64,000 nt of DNA from Tetrastigma voinierianum (GCA_016808115.1 JAEQBH010004549.1:372001-436000); one strand, 5' to 3'. Positions 44,040 through 56,299 are shown, numbered from the stretch's first letter. Numbers and translations: made by a program. The notes: generated by a model not told the origin, from the letters alone.

Positions 44040-45550
44040 TAAAGTAGGTTGTTTTAGCCACTCTTTGCTCGAACCTTTTGTATCCTGATGTCATGCTTGT
44101 TATACTACGAATTATTTCATGGATAAAATAAGTGGGTCCATGACGCTAAACACAGGGAAATGATAGTGATCTTTGATTGGAAGGTCAAGGTAGGCCTTAC
44201 AATCCCTATTGATCTAAATAAAAAGGTTTTCCCTAATAATAAGTTTGTTGTGTTGTCGTTTTCCTGAAAATGGTTCCATGACACTTTGGATTGGAGAAAC
44301 TCGGAGGACAAGCGATAAATTGGTTTCTTGGCCATTTGTGTGGCACATTAATTTCATAAAAGTGTCTTGTTCATAACCGGTGATCCCGAGTTATTCTGTC
44401 ATTGGAAATAGGTATGGACCAATTCCCATATAAGGTGAGTAGTAAAGTTGGCCTTTGGCGGCTTACAAAAAAGACGAGCCTCTTAGTTTCTGCGATTCCC
44501 CCGAGGAAGACTTCTTGACTATCTCAAGATTGGGGAAATAAGAGTGGAAATATCCGAGGTTAAAGGTGGCCTCTGAGCCACATTTGGATCTACATTTTCC
44601 CTAAATAAGGCAAGCATAAAATAACAGTTCAAGAGAAGGTGTCGCAATCTGTCTTGAAAGAATAAACAACATGAATGAATGGATTAGGAAGGTGGGCATT
44701 ATAGCCACTAAACATTCCAAATGCAAGATTTCTCTAAAAGAATTGAACCTTACATCATTACACAAGTAGCCAGGTTATTCCTACAAGGGTATAAATGGAA
44801 AAAAATCATGACCAAGAAGAAGTAAAGTCTACTCTGGATCCATCTGTGAAAAGTTGTTTCTTGCGACTAAAGGAAAGGCGATTGAGGGCTAAGTCTCGGT
44901 TTCACTTGACCTAAAAGTTGTTTGCCATAGCGAAGGCTATTGCTCGTCGTGGCGAAGAGGAAGCTAATTGAAACCCAGTCTCGGGTTCGCAACGACAAAG
45001 AAGTTGTTCGCCACGGCGAAGAGAAAGTTGATTGAAAGACTAGTCTTGGGTTCACCACGGCGAAGAAGTTGTTAGCTGACAAGGATGTTTGTAGGCAAGA
45101 GGCCTGTGCTGGCGAAAGATAGAACACATGTTTCTATATCCTAATGTTTTAGAGTCAAGGTAGGCTTTTAGGCCAGCCTATTATTATTTCAGAAATGTCT
45201 GTTTTCTCAACATATACCTTTTATATTCTAGTTTCGAGTCAAAGCATGCTTCTTAGCCGTTGTTCTCAAGCATGTAAGTTTCCCTAACACACAACAGTTT
45301 AATGTATATATTCAGAAATAAATAGTAGGCTTTTAGCCACTATTTCATCAATTTCTCTAAAGCAGTACCTGATAGAAATAGTATATCATCATACACACGC
45401 ACACACACTTCCAAAGTTAGTCTAGTGTCTGTAAGATCCTCTAATCTGCAGTCACTTAGTTTGTAATTGCTCGGTAATGCTGGTGTTCGGAGTGAATCAT
45501 GGCGTACACACAAGTTTATCACATCCCGAAAGTAGGCTAATGCCCTTGTG
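44040..45550. repeat. E3 decayed repeat zone between pol and aORF
   Basis: The word 'gtaggcttttagccact' or variants recurs at about 44045, 44190, 45165, 45325 and 45530. Within the zone three ~65-base units occur at 44880-45080, each with 'gttgttcgccacggcgaaga', 'gattgaaa' and 'gtctcgggttc' or variants. The position is the same as the large array in E1, and the 'taggc...gcc' core resembles E1's 'cttaggccgcatggcc'. No coding sequence. Confidence 0.6.
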
Positions 45551-45752
45551 ATTAACTAAAATGCAATGTTTGTGCTGGTGAGTGTACCCTTGCAATGTCA
45601 ATGAGTTTCCAACAGTCTAAGCACAAAAAAAATCAAGTATCTCAAGAGCAAGCAATAGATTTGGCTTTGGCCACTTTGAAAAAGATATAAGCTAGCATGA
45701 TAAGGTAAAGGGTCATGTCAAAATCAGTAACCATGTCTAAAGTAGTGAGAGA

Positions 45753-48281
45753 TTAGATCTCAGAAAAATCAAAAGATCTCATAGAGTCCCAGAACTCCAA
45801 GCATTCTTGTAGGACATCAATAAATATGTTATTTAGTATTTGGGAGGTGATCAATAGCACCTCGTAAGGGGATGAAATCACACTTGAAAAATGGTCTTTC
45901 TTGGGTGGCACGAGTACTCCAATTGAAAAACTCCACCTTATCGTATCGGAAGACAACTTGGCTTTTTGTTTGCTCAATTTCCTTTTGCCAACGAGTACGA
46001 TTCGCTCTTCTTGGGCATCGATCTCCTGCTCGGTTTCGTCAGCCCGATCTCTGGATGCTTTGGTCGATAGATAACGGATTTCTCATACCATATTTTTTTC
46101 TCCATGTGTTCTCCAACTCATATATCACTTGAGCATTCTCCTTTACTACATGCTCAATGGAAGAAAATATCTCAGGAGCACGGTGTATAACTCCAGAAAG
46201 GAAAGTCCAAGCTTCAGGATCAAGAGAAGCGGATTGTAATACTGCCATAGCCACATGAAAAGCATATTTTTGGATAGTGGATAGGGAGAATAGTGCCAAG
46301 CTCAATAGATGACTAATAGTGGAGTGAGTAATAACTACATCATGTTCGATAGGAGGTCTAGATGGTGGCTCAACATGAGGAGTGGCTTGGTCCAGAAATG
46401 AAAGATCCAAGGAAGGAACAACTCATGTTTAAAGATGCACCAAGGAGAGACATGTTAAAGACAAAGGTAAAGAAAATAAAAATGGACAAATAGAAGGGAA
46501 AGGTGAAGTGTTTACTTGAGGAATTGAAAGTAAAAGAGTTGGAGGAGTTTGCCCAATGGAGCCATGACCAGCTAAAAAATGGCCATCTTTTGATTTTGAA
46601 AGATCATTGAAGGAATGACCTCCCTCAAAGGTAGTTGAACTACCTTGCTTTTTGGATTCATCGGTGAAGACTATCTCTTCCCTGTGCATTGATACTTCCT
46701 CTCCCGGCTTAACGATCTCTATAGGATTGTCTGTATTGTTAGAAAATTCAAGCTTGGAAGCTATCTGTGAGATCTCCATGAGTTGGAAGAGTTATTCTTC
46801 AGCACAACGGACCCCAGTAAGCGGAGGCTTAAGATTGCCCAACCCCTTTATTCAATTTTGAAATAGGCTTCAAAGGAGTAAAACTTGTATTACAAGGCAA
46901 AGGTGAAATTAAGTGAAATTGAGCAAGCTGATACAGAAACAATGAATAAAATTTCATGTACCTGAGGAAGAAGGGCAAGAGCTAATAAGATCATCAAATC
47001 TCACGAACCACTAGGTGGAGAAAGATTCTACATATGATAGCATAATGGTCTTAAGGCCACATGTAGGGTCACAGTAGGATTAGGCGAGTTTAACTCTACT
47101 AATCTTTGCAATAAGTCCCCGAGGGTAAAGAGAAGGGAATGAAGGGATAAAGCAGGTAAATTCGAGATTGTGAGCCCATAAGCAAGGTAAGTAGGGTAGA
47201 AAAGCTGCGAAGAGGAAAGGCAGGGTGGGGGAAAAAGCATAACAACCCCTAAAGATTAAGACCCTACAAATTGTGTTGGGGAATGTTGATGAATATTTAA
47301 AATCCAACAAGTAAGGAGTGGAAGAATTCAAGATTTGCTATCAGGTTGTACTGGAAATAGTGTCAAGCTTTAGGTATAGTTGAGACAAAGAATGGTCTAC
47401 CAAGCTAAGGAAAAAAGAAGAAAGGGAGTCTGAATATATAGTCCTAATGGATTGAGCCGCACTAAGACCCAAAGATATGGAGGGAAAGAAGTGACCGCCT
47501 GATATCTTAGGAAATAGGTAAGCCAAATGCACAGCATGACGAAAGGGCTCCACCCACCTCTAGTAAGATTGCCTCACTCCAAATACTTGCCCATTAGTTA
47601 GTGCAGGGAGGCCAGAAAATGGTACCCAAAAGCATGGGGCCGCCCAATGGCAAGGGCCCTAGCTAGAGGAAAATACTCCATGGAAGGCTTACCCAAATGA
47701 GGAAAAAAGACAAAATGGCAAAGAAGAACCCACAGGAACTCTATGTGCTCTATGGTAGAAGGTACCTTAGTAGAAGTTCCCCACTTACGTATGGCGAATG
47801 AGTAACAAGTCTGAAAAGTGGAAGAAACTTCAAGATGAGAAAGCGATGGGTCATGGACATCTAGGAGATATACGGCCTCTAAACCCTCAACAGGCAACCT
47901 AGTAAAGATAGAAATGTCCCTCAAGGTAAAGGATGCAGGGTTGAAAGGGAAGATAAATGAATTCAAATCCTTAGACCAAAACCTTAAGGCATTACTCATC
48001 AAATCCAAATCAAGGGTTACGGTCACCTTAGTAAGCTTAATGAATTGAGCAATACCTAAGGATTCTCAGTGTCCCTGGAAATGAGGAGATAGTCTGTCTA
48101 CCCAGGTTACACAATCCTTAGATTCCCTAGGCCATGACTTGGCTAGTAGAGCCATAGTTCGGAGTTCTTTTCCAAGAAGTATCTCTGATGGAAATGTTAG
48201 AGGAAAAGGAAAATTCGGGACAGAAATAGCCACATCTTCAATAGCATAAGTAGTCCCAAATTCAGTGAGGGAGGAAGACAT
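45753..48281 (-). pseudogene. E3 aORF: plant mobile domain (PMD) protein, broken
   Basis: Antisense to E3 gag-pol. From the ATG at 48281 the frame reads 228 codons with a single in-frame TGA (48039-48041): 'WVDRLSPHFQGH', stop, 'LGIAQFIKLTKVT'. The core follows ('ALRFWSKDLNSFIFPF', 'FTLRDISIFTRLPVEGLEAV', 'EFLWVLLCHFVFFP'), matching the PMD layout (Pfam PF10536). After a frameshift near 47580 it continues ('VEPFRHAVHLAYLFPKISGG', then 'CRVLIFRGCYAF' near 47260). A Ser/Thr-rich linker (46779-46429) and a helical tail with 'SLDPEAWTFLSGVIHRAPEI' (46410-46039) and 45977-45753 follow. PMD proteins are plant-specific, found in host genes and in transposons; the molecular role here is unknown. Confidence 0.75.
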
Positions 48282-48739
48282 GGCGATGCTTGGAACATAA
48301 ATAGTATCCCTCGATGAGCCAAAGGGTAAGAGAATAATGAAGATGGTTGGAGAAATGATAAGGAAATGCCTTTACCTTGAGGAAGATTTCGGTAAGTATT
48401 AGAAATGAAGTAAAACCTGCACAGGGAAAACCAAGAAGAAAGCAGGGAATGGAATGTTGAAAGAGATTAATAGGATGGACTTTTTTTTATGGGAATTTTC
48501 AAAATTTTCGAATGGTAGCCTTTAAGTCTTGAAGTCATATGTTGGGAAGACATATGAGAAAATCTCTTAAAAATACTAGGTATGCATGACCCAACCTATA
48601 TTCTCCTAGGCAATATCTTCATGTCCATTAAATAAAAGTTTGAGATGTTACCTTTGCGATGCTTCTACTGGTATATGAGGCAAAAAGATCAAGTAGAACG
48701 GGAGAGACCAAGATCTACATACAAAGAAGGAAAGCTTCG

Positions 48740-49060
48740 GTAAAACTTTGGTAAAAACCAAACTCCGTTTTAATTTTTTAAAGACTTTTTTGTTGAAGAA
48801 CAAAGGATTTTGGAGTTCTAAAAAATGAAAAAGGTCTTTCTTGATTTTGTAAAGACTTTTTCGTTGGAGGTTTTAGAGTTCTAAAAATGAAAAAGGGTTT
48901 TTCGTGATTTTTTTAAAGACTTTTTCGTTGAAGAACAAGGGTTTTGGAGTTCTAAAATAAGAAATAGGATAATTCATTTGATTATCGAAGACTTTTTGTT
49001 GAAGAACAAAGCATTTGAAGTTCCAAAAAAATCGAAAAAGACTTATTAGTTTTTGAAAAT
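48740..49060. repeat. E3 short tandem array, ~4 units of 70-85 bp
   Basis: Each unit has 'aaagactttttcgttgaaga', 'acaaaggattttggagttct' and 'aaaaaatgaaaaaggtctt' or close variants. It lies just upstream of the PMD gene (on the minus strand), so it could sit in that gene's 5' region or an intron. Confidence 0.7.
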
Positions 49061-49139
49061 CTAGGAAAACTCTCTTAGATTATGGGATTAGAGATCACAT
49101 GGAACATTAATTGCAAATCACTTCAACAAAAAGGGACAG

Positions 49140-49390
49140 ATCTACTCACCAGTGCAAGAGGTAAGTTCAAGCTGTGGAAGATGGTTGAAAAAATCATAAC
49201 TTGCTGTAGAAGAAGGATCGATGGAGGCCACAACGTCATCTGCGACATCGGCCCTAACATCGTCGTCCTCGACGCCGGTTTGAGGAGCTATGATTTCGCT
49301 TCGAGATATAGTGGCGGCGTCGATTCGAGTAGCTGCAACGTCTTCACGAACAACTTAGGAATTTTTGGTCAAGAATGGGTTTGAGGAAGA
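49140..49390 (-). other. Possible 5' exon upstream of the PMD gene
   Basis: On the minus strand 49380-49150 is open and protein-like ('AATRIDAATISRSEIIAP', 'STASYDFFNHLPQLELTSC'). It ends at a GTGAG that could be a 5' splice site, and a pyrimidine-rich leader lies just before it (49430-49385). It is separated from the PMD start by 870 bases. An additional spliced exon is inference; there is no start codon I trust. Confidence 0.3.
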
Positions 49391-49904
49391 AAGAGAAATG
49401 CAAGGGGCGGAGAAGAGAATATGGAGGGTTGTGTACGTAAATAAAAGAGATTTCTTCTTATGAACTTGCCAAATCCTAAAAGATAGTCTTTTGATGCAGA
49501 AGGAATCGAAAGAGGAAGATCAAAAGTCGCAGGTTTTAAAGAAAAGTTAGTGGGAAGTTTTTCTCAGAGTATTACTTTGGGCTTTTTCAACTTATCTAAC
49601 CTAGCTCGGGTTTTGGCTCATTCTTCCCATTGGTAATCCACATCCAAAGGGGTAAGTTACACTTTGGGCCTCATGGTAAAATGATGAGACAAGAGAGAAG
49701 AAAACCTTTGACAAATAAAAGTTTTGTCATACAAACATGGCCCATGGGCCATATCAGATGCGGGGCAATCACATCAAAATATTTTTCGGGGTCCAAACCC
49801 AGATTTTCAATAATTTCGGCCCAAAAGGTAGCTGGAATGCCGAATCATATATCGCTCTAAACCGAGCTCAACCTAGTTCAAGAAAGCCCAAGTCCATGAT
49901 AATC

Positions 49905-50560
49905 AACCCATGAAAGGGACCAAGGACATTTATGGAATTGTTTAATTTATCAAAGTTGTCAATAGATAGTAGTGAGACTTTGTAGAAAAGAAAAAGTGGA
50001 GGAGACTTTTTCTCCAACCCAAGTCATGACATGGTAGAACGTGAGGAATTATTGTTAATGGATAAATGACTTGGAGAACAAGATGTTAAGAATAAATGAC
50101 TGAGAATAAGACTCATGGGAGACGTGAGTCAGCATCGGAGAAGGGGTCAGCAATTATTCAAGAATGCCTATAAAAGGAAGACTCAATCTCAGAGGAAGGA
50201 ACTGACAAATCAATCATTAACCAACACTCAAAAATGTAGCATTTCGAAGATTAATTCTCTATGTTTCTACTAGTTCATTAGCTGTACTTTCCATATCTCT
50301 AGTTTAGTTACATGTTTTTCCTCAAGAATCTGTTACTTCAAGCTTTCATATTTCAATATTTCATTTTCAGTCTATTCTACAATGAAATTTGTTATCTTTC
50401 AAGCTAGTCCGTATAGTTTTTCTCCCAGTTTTCAAAATAGTCCAATTTTCAAAGCATTTTCCACTTAGATTCTAGAGAACTATCAAGGAAACTAAGGAAT
50501 ACATTTTTGACTTGAGCAAAAGTTAGATTTTGACACAGTTTCAGTTTGGAAATACTGTAA
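49905..50560 (+). repeat. Likely 3' LTR of E3 (edges approximate)
   Basis: Contains a canonical TATA box (50168-50177) preceded by 'tcagcaattattcaag' and followed by a T-rich transcript-like region to about 50560. Neither edge is fixed: no second LTR copy exists in the window to compare with. The adjacent purine-rich 'gaaagggaccaagg' (about 49911) might be a polypurine tract. Confidence 0.4.
50168..50177 (+). promoter_or_regulatory. TATA box of E3 LTR
   Basis: CTATAAAAGG in a suitable position within the presumed LTR, same orientation as E3 gag-pol. Confidence 0.5.
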
Positions 50561-50670
50561 TTTTTTGGAACACCCGCATATTCATCAATTCCCGTGCTTT
50601 TATATGTTCTAAAGCAAAATCCAGCAAAAACACAACTCTTCACACTTTCCAATTTCACCCATCATGATAT

Positions 50671-50830
50671 CGAAATTACGAAAATACTTTCCACACATAT
50701 AATGATTCATACTTTATATTAATAATTATAAACCTTACAACCTTATTTTAATTAGGCTTTACCTTAAAATAAATTTTTATAACATATGTGATTGGTGTTA
50801 GAAATTTGAGAACTTTGACATGTAGGTAGA
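50671..50830. repeat. Left remnant of the minisatellite split by E2
   Basis: 'accttattttaattaggctt', 'taccttaaaataa', 'ttataacatatgt' and 'aaatttgagaactttgac' match the longer unit at about 62640-62730 and the 80-bp unit right of E2. The remnant ends 'gtaggtaga', where a normal unit would go on with 'aaattttg'. Confidence 0.75.
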
Positions 50831-51372
50831 TGATGATGCTTTTTTCAACCGAAACTGGGATGGAGCGTGTTGAGATCACCGGGTTTAATCGAATTACCGC
50901 CGGGTCGGCCCGTTGCCTCGACGCCGCGCCTCCCTCGCACAACAAGCAACAAAGGATCACGGCCCCCTCGCCGTCACTCCGATGACTAAGCAGTTCTTCC
51001 CCGTGAGAGAAAAAGATCAACTCGCTTACGTGGCGACCGTTCGCATACCTTTCACCGCAAGGCTCCAGATTTATACTATATGTTTTCCCAATCGCGATGA
51101 TAAGGATTTCTCATCGACGGGGATTTTCTGGGCCCTTATCGCCGCTATCGACACGTAGTGATACTCAGGAGCAATTATCGAATTATCTTACTTCCTCATA
51201 GTGAGATTTGATTTGGATTTACAAAATACTAGTTTTTTTGCTGTCCGTGTTATCGCCCTGTATAACAAACTGGCTCATTTAGCCTGCCAGAGCCCCGGGC
51301 ATTTCACTGCTTCGCCTCTACTTCGCTCGTGCGGGCTCATACGCCTACTTTAAACCCACCATTTCCCAACCC
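50831..51372 (-). repeat. 3' LTR of E2
   Basis: Matches 61404-61925: 'gtgttgagat', 'ggatcacggccc' against 'ggatcggcggctcg', 'agaggcgaacg'-like words, 'gatgataaggat', and a final 'cctactttaaaccca' against 'cctatttttaaactcca'. The outer left edge TGATGATGC is shared with E1. Confidence 0.7.
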
Positions 51373-54040
51373 TTGCAGCAGCTACGATGAGCGTGGACAA
51401 GGGTCAGATCATTTCGAATCAAAAGTGCCTATCGCAATGCTCAAGGCTAGTTTGTTAGGCTTGTCAAACGCCCCGTGATAATGATGACTGACTCAAGGCC
51501 ATTTCTCTAGTTCCTTCGCTTCTCAGAACATCCTCTAACCTAGCATCAGGCCCCCCTCCCTCCGATATCGCTTTTACTTTTCTGCGAGTTCGGGCTTCAT
51601 TCGTCTGACCTTCTATTCAGAATCTCTTTTGGCATTTTGTGATACCTTGCTTGGGGTAGCCCTTTTCGTTCTATTCCTAGGACTGGTGCGTCTTTCTTCC
51701 TTCTATGTCTCTTCGAGTAATATAGCGAGACGCTAGGGCTAGCTTGGCTAGGTCTTGTTCTTACTATCTTATACTCCCATGGGTTAGAGTTGTTCCTCTT
51801 CTTTGCGCATAGGAGGTGATTCCTCTGTTATACCCGATTTAGTATGATGTGTGGTACCTGATCGTCAATGGTCGCTTCTTCGAGACCCCCTGGGGGAACC
51901 TCCTCTCCACTCCGGTAAAGGCAAGGGTAGAATTGACAAGATTAAATATCCCGTGGGATCGGAATATCTTAAGTCGGCCTATGCGTAACGTTCGCGTGGG
52001 ACCTATGCAGTCGAGCCTTTATATTTAGAACCGCGAGGCGCTATAGGCCCCCGTATCCGTGTCTAGTCTCCCAACATTCGACCTCCTACGTGGTCCAAGC
52101 GCCGCATGGTGTGCTTCTTCGAGGTGGCCTTCGACAATGGCTCGCTTTCCCCTCTTACACCCCTTTATCAAAAGGGTTCAGAACATTTCAACCTATGCCC
52201 CTTCTCAACTATCGCCCAATTTATTGGCATTCCGACAATGTTGGTTTTTTTTATGGATAAGTGGCTTACAGTGTTCCCAAGATACTGGGTTTTCGACATC
52301 TTTAGTGTGAAGGAAGCCACCGAGGGCTTTCTTTATCTATCTAAGCGTGCCAGTGCTCCTCTGATCATCTCGGATCTCCCATCTTCCCATAAATTTTAGA
52401 AAGAGAGTTACTTTGTTAATACGCACATAAATGGGAGTACGAATTTCGACAAGAAGACACATCATGCTCCGTACTGCCACCACTCGAGAATCTACGTGAG
52501 CTTTGCTTGGGGCCTGATCCGGTTTTGTAGGTTATGAGTGTCCCTAATTTTGTAATCGACCGTGTTTTTCTGTGTATTCGCCCGATCTCACTCGAAGATA
52601 AGGTCGTAGTTTAAGTTGGCTGTCTTCCGTGATCGCTTACTCTGGGGCCTTATCAGTCGAGGACCCCGAATCTTCAGTTCGAGGTCCTCCCGCCCCGCTA
52701 CTTTGAGACCCGCTCCCATCCGTTATGAAGTTCGCTCACGATGGGCCTCCGTCGCGCTCCACTCGCGGAGAGCCCTGCTCCTGCAGACGCCGTCCCTGAG
52801 GTCCCTGAGCACGGCAGAGGGAAACTTCTGACTCCTCGAGAAGGGTCGCCATGCTTCGTATAGTCCCCGAGGTTGGGGATGTCTTCTTCATCACCTTCCA
52901 CCCATGTCCGAGCAAAGCAGTGTTGCCGCCCCGCCGAGGTTCCTTTAGAGCTCCCAAGTTCGCAGCCTCCATTCCTGTCGACAGAGTGCCAAAGATTCCT
53001 CGAGAGTGCACTGAGCCTCCGCTGGAGGTTATGCCCATAACAGCTCGGGAGTCCCCACATCGAGATCCGGGCCTCTTCCTTCTCGAGCCAAGAGCCGGGA
53101 GGCGCCCCGGCCGATGGAGACGGGGATTCCTCGTTTTAACGCCGAAATCATGCCACCGCGGCTCATTCCCGTGTGGACTCGATCTCAAGAGGCTCCGTGC
53201 CCGCTCCGTCGAGGAAGCTCGGGCTCTATCCCCTCCAGGCCAAGGCCTCATAAGTCTCCGTGTCTTGTTGTGTCTCGCTTATCTTGGGCTCTCGAGTTAA
53301 GGTTCACTTATGTCGGGTACTCCGCAGCGGCTACCTATCCAAGAGCCTGGGCAAAAGCGGCCGACAACGAGGGTCACCGCCAAAGCCGCTTAGAGCTTCC
53401 ATAAGGCGAGCGGGTCATTTACCTTCCGAAAGCAAGCCGAATCGAGATCTGATGCAAAATATGACGAGAGGTTGTAAAGCTCGATCCGACTGAGGCATAC
53501 CAATGGCCCGCCGAGCGCAAGGCGCAGGAAGAAAAGCGCGCTCGACGGGGCTTAAGAGCGGCCGGTGGCGCAGCTTCTCGTGGAGGTCGTGTGACAAGCT
53601 ACGCTGCCCAGATGATCCGCCGCGGCCGTGGATTTGGTCGCAGCCGCCGCATCGAAGCCGTAGTCGTGGATGAGCCGCACCGTCCTGCATTGCCGTGCAC
53701 TCGAAGAGCCGTGTCGCAGAGACGAGCTTACAATAAAGCAACGTTGCTAGATGGAGCCCTTCGCAAAGCTTCCGAGGTTGTGAGCTCTATTGAACGCCTG
53801 ACCGAGGAGTACCATGGATTGCGAGGGGACCTTCGAGGCGTGAGAAACTCGTTGTTCAAAGGGACTAGCCATAGCGAAGCCTCGAGGGATGAGGCCTCAG
53901 ACTCGCGGCTTACTGGACGGCTTCATTTCCGCAGGAAGGTCGCTTAATGCTCAATCTCGCTTCGACCTTAACTTTGATATCCCTAGTGACGAGGAGGCGG
54001 AAGAGTCCTTTCGCATCGCCTGAGAGCCAAACACTCCTTA
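51373..54040 (+). pseudogene. E2 aORF: Transposase_28-like plus coiled-coil protein, broken
   Basis: Antisense to gag-pol, same place as in E1. Legible parts: 'GKGRIDKIKYP' (about 51920). The conserved domain at 52106-52399 has 'MVCFFEVAFDNGS', 'VKEATEGFLYLSKRASAPL' and 'IISDLPSSHKF'. A low-complexity linker spans 52600-53500. The coiled-coil part at 53591-53947 has 'LLDGALRKASEVVSSIERLT'. The tail, shifted by one frame, reads 'LNFDIPSDEEAEES' (about 53970-54010). The last three parts align with E1, confirming a shared protein. The region 51373-51740 is leader-like. Role unknown; nuclear or chromatin function would be speculation. Confidence 0.75.
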
Positions 54041-54229
54041 CGAGGTCCGTCCCTTCGCCTTCGCTCCCACTGCACCGACGCCCGAACTCTCAGATAATTT
54101 TGCTTGCTGCTTTTTTGTTTTTGTTTTTCGGCTGGGCTTCGAACCCCGATATATGTGATGTCAGTTCTCAATGAATACTCTATTTTCTATCTCATCGCCT
54201 CTTTTTTTTCTCTTCTTTGTAACCGCTTC

Positions 54230-55390
54230 CTCGATGCCGCTTTCCTCTCGATAACGCGGATCGCGGGCTATCCGCCTTTGGCTCAGCGGCCAGTTCTCAG
54301 AACCAGGTCGAGGCTCCAGCGCTAATCCGCCCGAGGCAACCGCCCAGTTATTTTACTTCCGAAATAATTGCTCCTCGTTATTCTGCTCGTTGTTTATACC
54401 GAATCGAAGCTATTCGCTTTCAGTCGTTGCACCTTCTCAATCGAGTTACTGGGCTCTCGGGGCGCCAAGGCCTTCGGTCGTTGCTCAAACCGAGCGGGGC
54501 CGCTCGGGATCTTATCTCTCGGAAGCCGTTACGTCATGAATCCGAGCTACTTGGCTCCGCCGCTTGCCACGGCTCGCTTCAATCGAAGCACGCTCCCGAG
54601 CTACGTTTTAAGTTACGAACGAAGGAGCAATCGAAAGCCAAAACCGGTCGCCGAGGCTTCGCGGGCTAAATCAGCTGAAATAACTTCGTTCCCTGCCATT
54701 AGCCTTAGTTGAGCACCGAAGCTCTTCAAAACTCGGAAATGGGCCGAGGTCTGCGGCTGGAACCGCCCGAGCCGAATCCCGCTTCCCTACACAGTCTTAG
54801 TGTCGAGCAAATGGTCTCTTCAAAACTGAGCTTTATGGCTCCGCGGGCTAACCGCCCGAATCGGGAATCCCCGCTCTATGACTATATGGCCTTCCTAAGC
54901 AAATAGCCTTCGAAACTGAAATGCTTAAGGCCCGTGGGCTAAATTCAAGTAGAGTCACCATCTCCCGATAATTGTGCCTGCACACAGCTGTTTCAAAACT
55001 GAGCCACTGAGGTCTGTGGACGAAATCACTGAGCTGAATCTCGCTTCCCCCGGGCGACCAAGTCTTTACCGGGAAAGCAAATGAGCCTTCAAAAATCGAA
55101 ATCACCGAGGCTCCGTGGGCTAAATCCACTGAAGCCGAACTTGCTCCTGGCTACCAAAGCCTAGTTGAGTAGTCGAGCTCTTCAGACCGAAACATTATAC
55201 CCGCAAGCAACCGCATGAGCTAAATTGCTCTCGCTACCAGCCTTGGGCCGAAGTCGAGTTTCAGAACCCAGCCACCGAGGCCCACGGGCTAAACCGCCTG
55301 CCAACTTGCCCCGGGCTACCATGCCTTAGCCGGAGCAATGAGCTCTTCAAGAACCGAAATGCTGAGTACGACCGATTCGACTTCCACTCT
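54230..55390. repeat. E2 internal tandem array, about ten diverged units
   Basis: Words 'gagctcttcaaaactgag', 'ccaccgaggcccacgggct', 'aaatccactgaagccgaa' and 'gggctaccatgccttag' recur at about 95-105-base spacing. The unit is recognisably that of E1's array (compare 'ccgaggcc', 'gggct', 'gtcga'), but copies are more diverged and about one third as many. Same place: just after the aORF. Confidence 0.75.
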
Positions 55391-55484
55391 GTGAAGTTGC
55401 GAAAATTTTAATGTCGGGTTTATGAAGAATTAGACTCCGCCTACGGAGAATTTAAACGATGTTAAGGCATTTTTCGAGTGCTCC

Positions 55485-55945
55485 GCCTCCTTATAAATCA
55501 AGGACTCCTCCGCAATGGAGCTCATGTTTCTCGAACCTTCTTCCTTTGGCTAGAACTGAATTCATACGGATGAAGCTGCCAAGGTTTAGCCGCCTTCACA
55601 GAGGTCCGCCTAGAGATCTGGGATGGCGTCAAGCAATTTGATGGCCCTCCGTTTGTGAGTTGTGTTTTTCCCTAGTTCCCTTATGAGAGTCTGTTTATTC
55701 CCAAATTGGTCCGATGATCTTAATCGTGCTAAGGAATGCATCCGCAGAGGCGATACTCAAAGAAAAACTTTAGTACCGCTTCATTTTCTCCCTCGTCTCT
55801 TCTTCTTCTTTTTCTCTTCTTTCTTCTCTTTTCCTTCTCCTTTTCCTTCCCATTCGCTCTCTCTTCCTCTCTTCCTTTCTTCCTTCCTTCTCATTTCCTC
55901 TCGTCGCACCTTTTTTTTCTTTCCTTTCCCTTTCTCTTCGAGATA
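55485..55945 (+). promoter_or_regulatory. E2 TATA-like box and pyrimidine-rich module
   Basis: CTTATAAATC at 55490-55499 on the + strand, then a C/T tract (55770-55935) with 'tcttccttccttctcattt'. Same composition and order as 27060-27545 in E1 at the same place in the element. Confidence 0.45.
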
Positions 55946-56299
55946 TTTTTCGAGGGAACTACTGCACGCTATTTCCTAGATTTAAGGGATGGCACTCGCC
56001 ATCAGAATCATGCACTTTATCGAATAAAGAACAATATTTTTTTTGAAGCATGAATCTATGTTCTCTGAAGTGTGTAATTTTCTTGGGTATTACTTGGCCG
56101 AGTTGTTTGCTTTTCTTTTTTTGATCCATAAGGATATTAAATAAAACAATCAACGAACACACAGACTGTTATCTTAAAGCTGATGATACTTTATTAAAGA
56201 TTACAATCCGAGGTCTATTGATAAAAACGCTTGAGGTGCTCAGCATTCCAAGAATGAGGTAGAATTTTGCTTCTTCCGTTCGGGAGTTCAGAGCTACTG

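Larger units (their letters stand above)
39870..50560 (+). mobile_element. E3: gypsy element with antisense PMD gene, 5'-truncated
   Basis: Plus-strand polyprotein remnants (40540-43560) are followed by a repeat-rich zone (44040-45550), an antisense PMD gene (48281-45753), another short tandem array (48740-49060) and a likely 3' LTR with TATA box (50168). No 5' LTR, primer site or gag was found; the left end directly abuts the neighbouring LTR, so the 5' part was lost. The reading 'MQPQVHNPMEEMNLTFVE' before RT and the integrase text suit the Tat branch. Overall organisation equals that of E1 and E2. Confidence 0.7.

Noticed and set aside
52736..53251. 171-residue minus-strand frame
   Set aside because: Same situation opposite the linker of the E2 aORF; composition typical of an antisense shadow.
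52851..53300. 149-residue plus-strand frame as a separate gene
   Set aside because: It is within the low-complexity linker of the E2 aORF and partly in a different frame from its neighbours.
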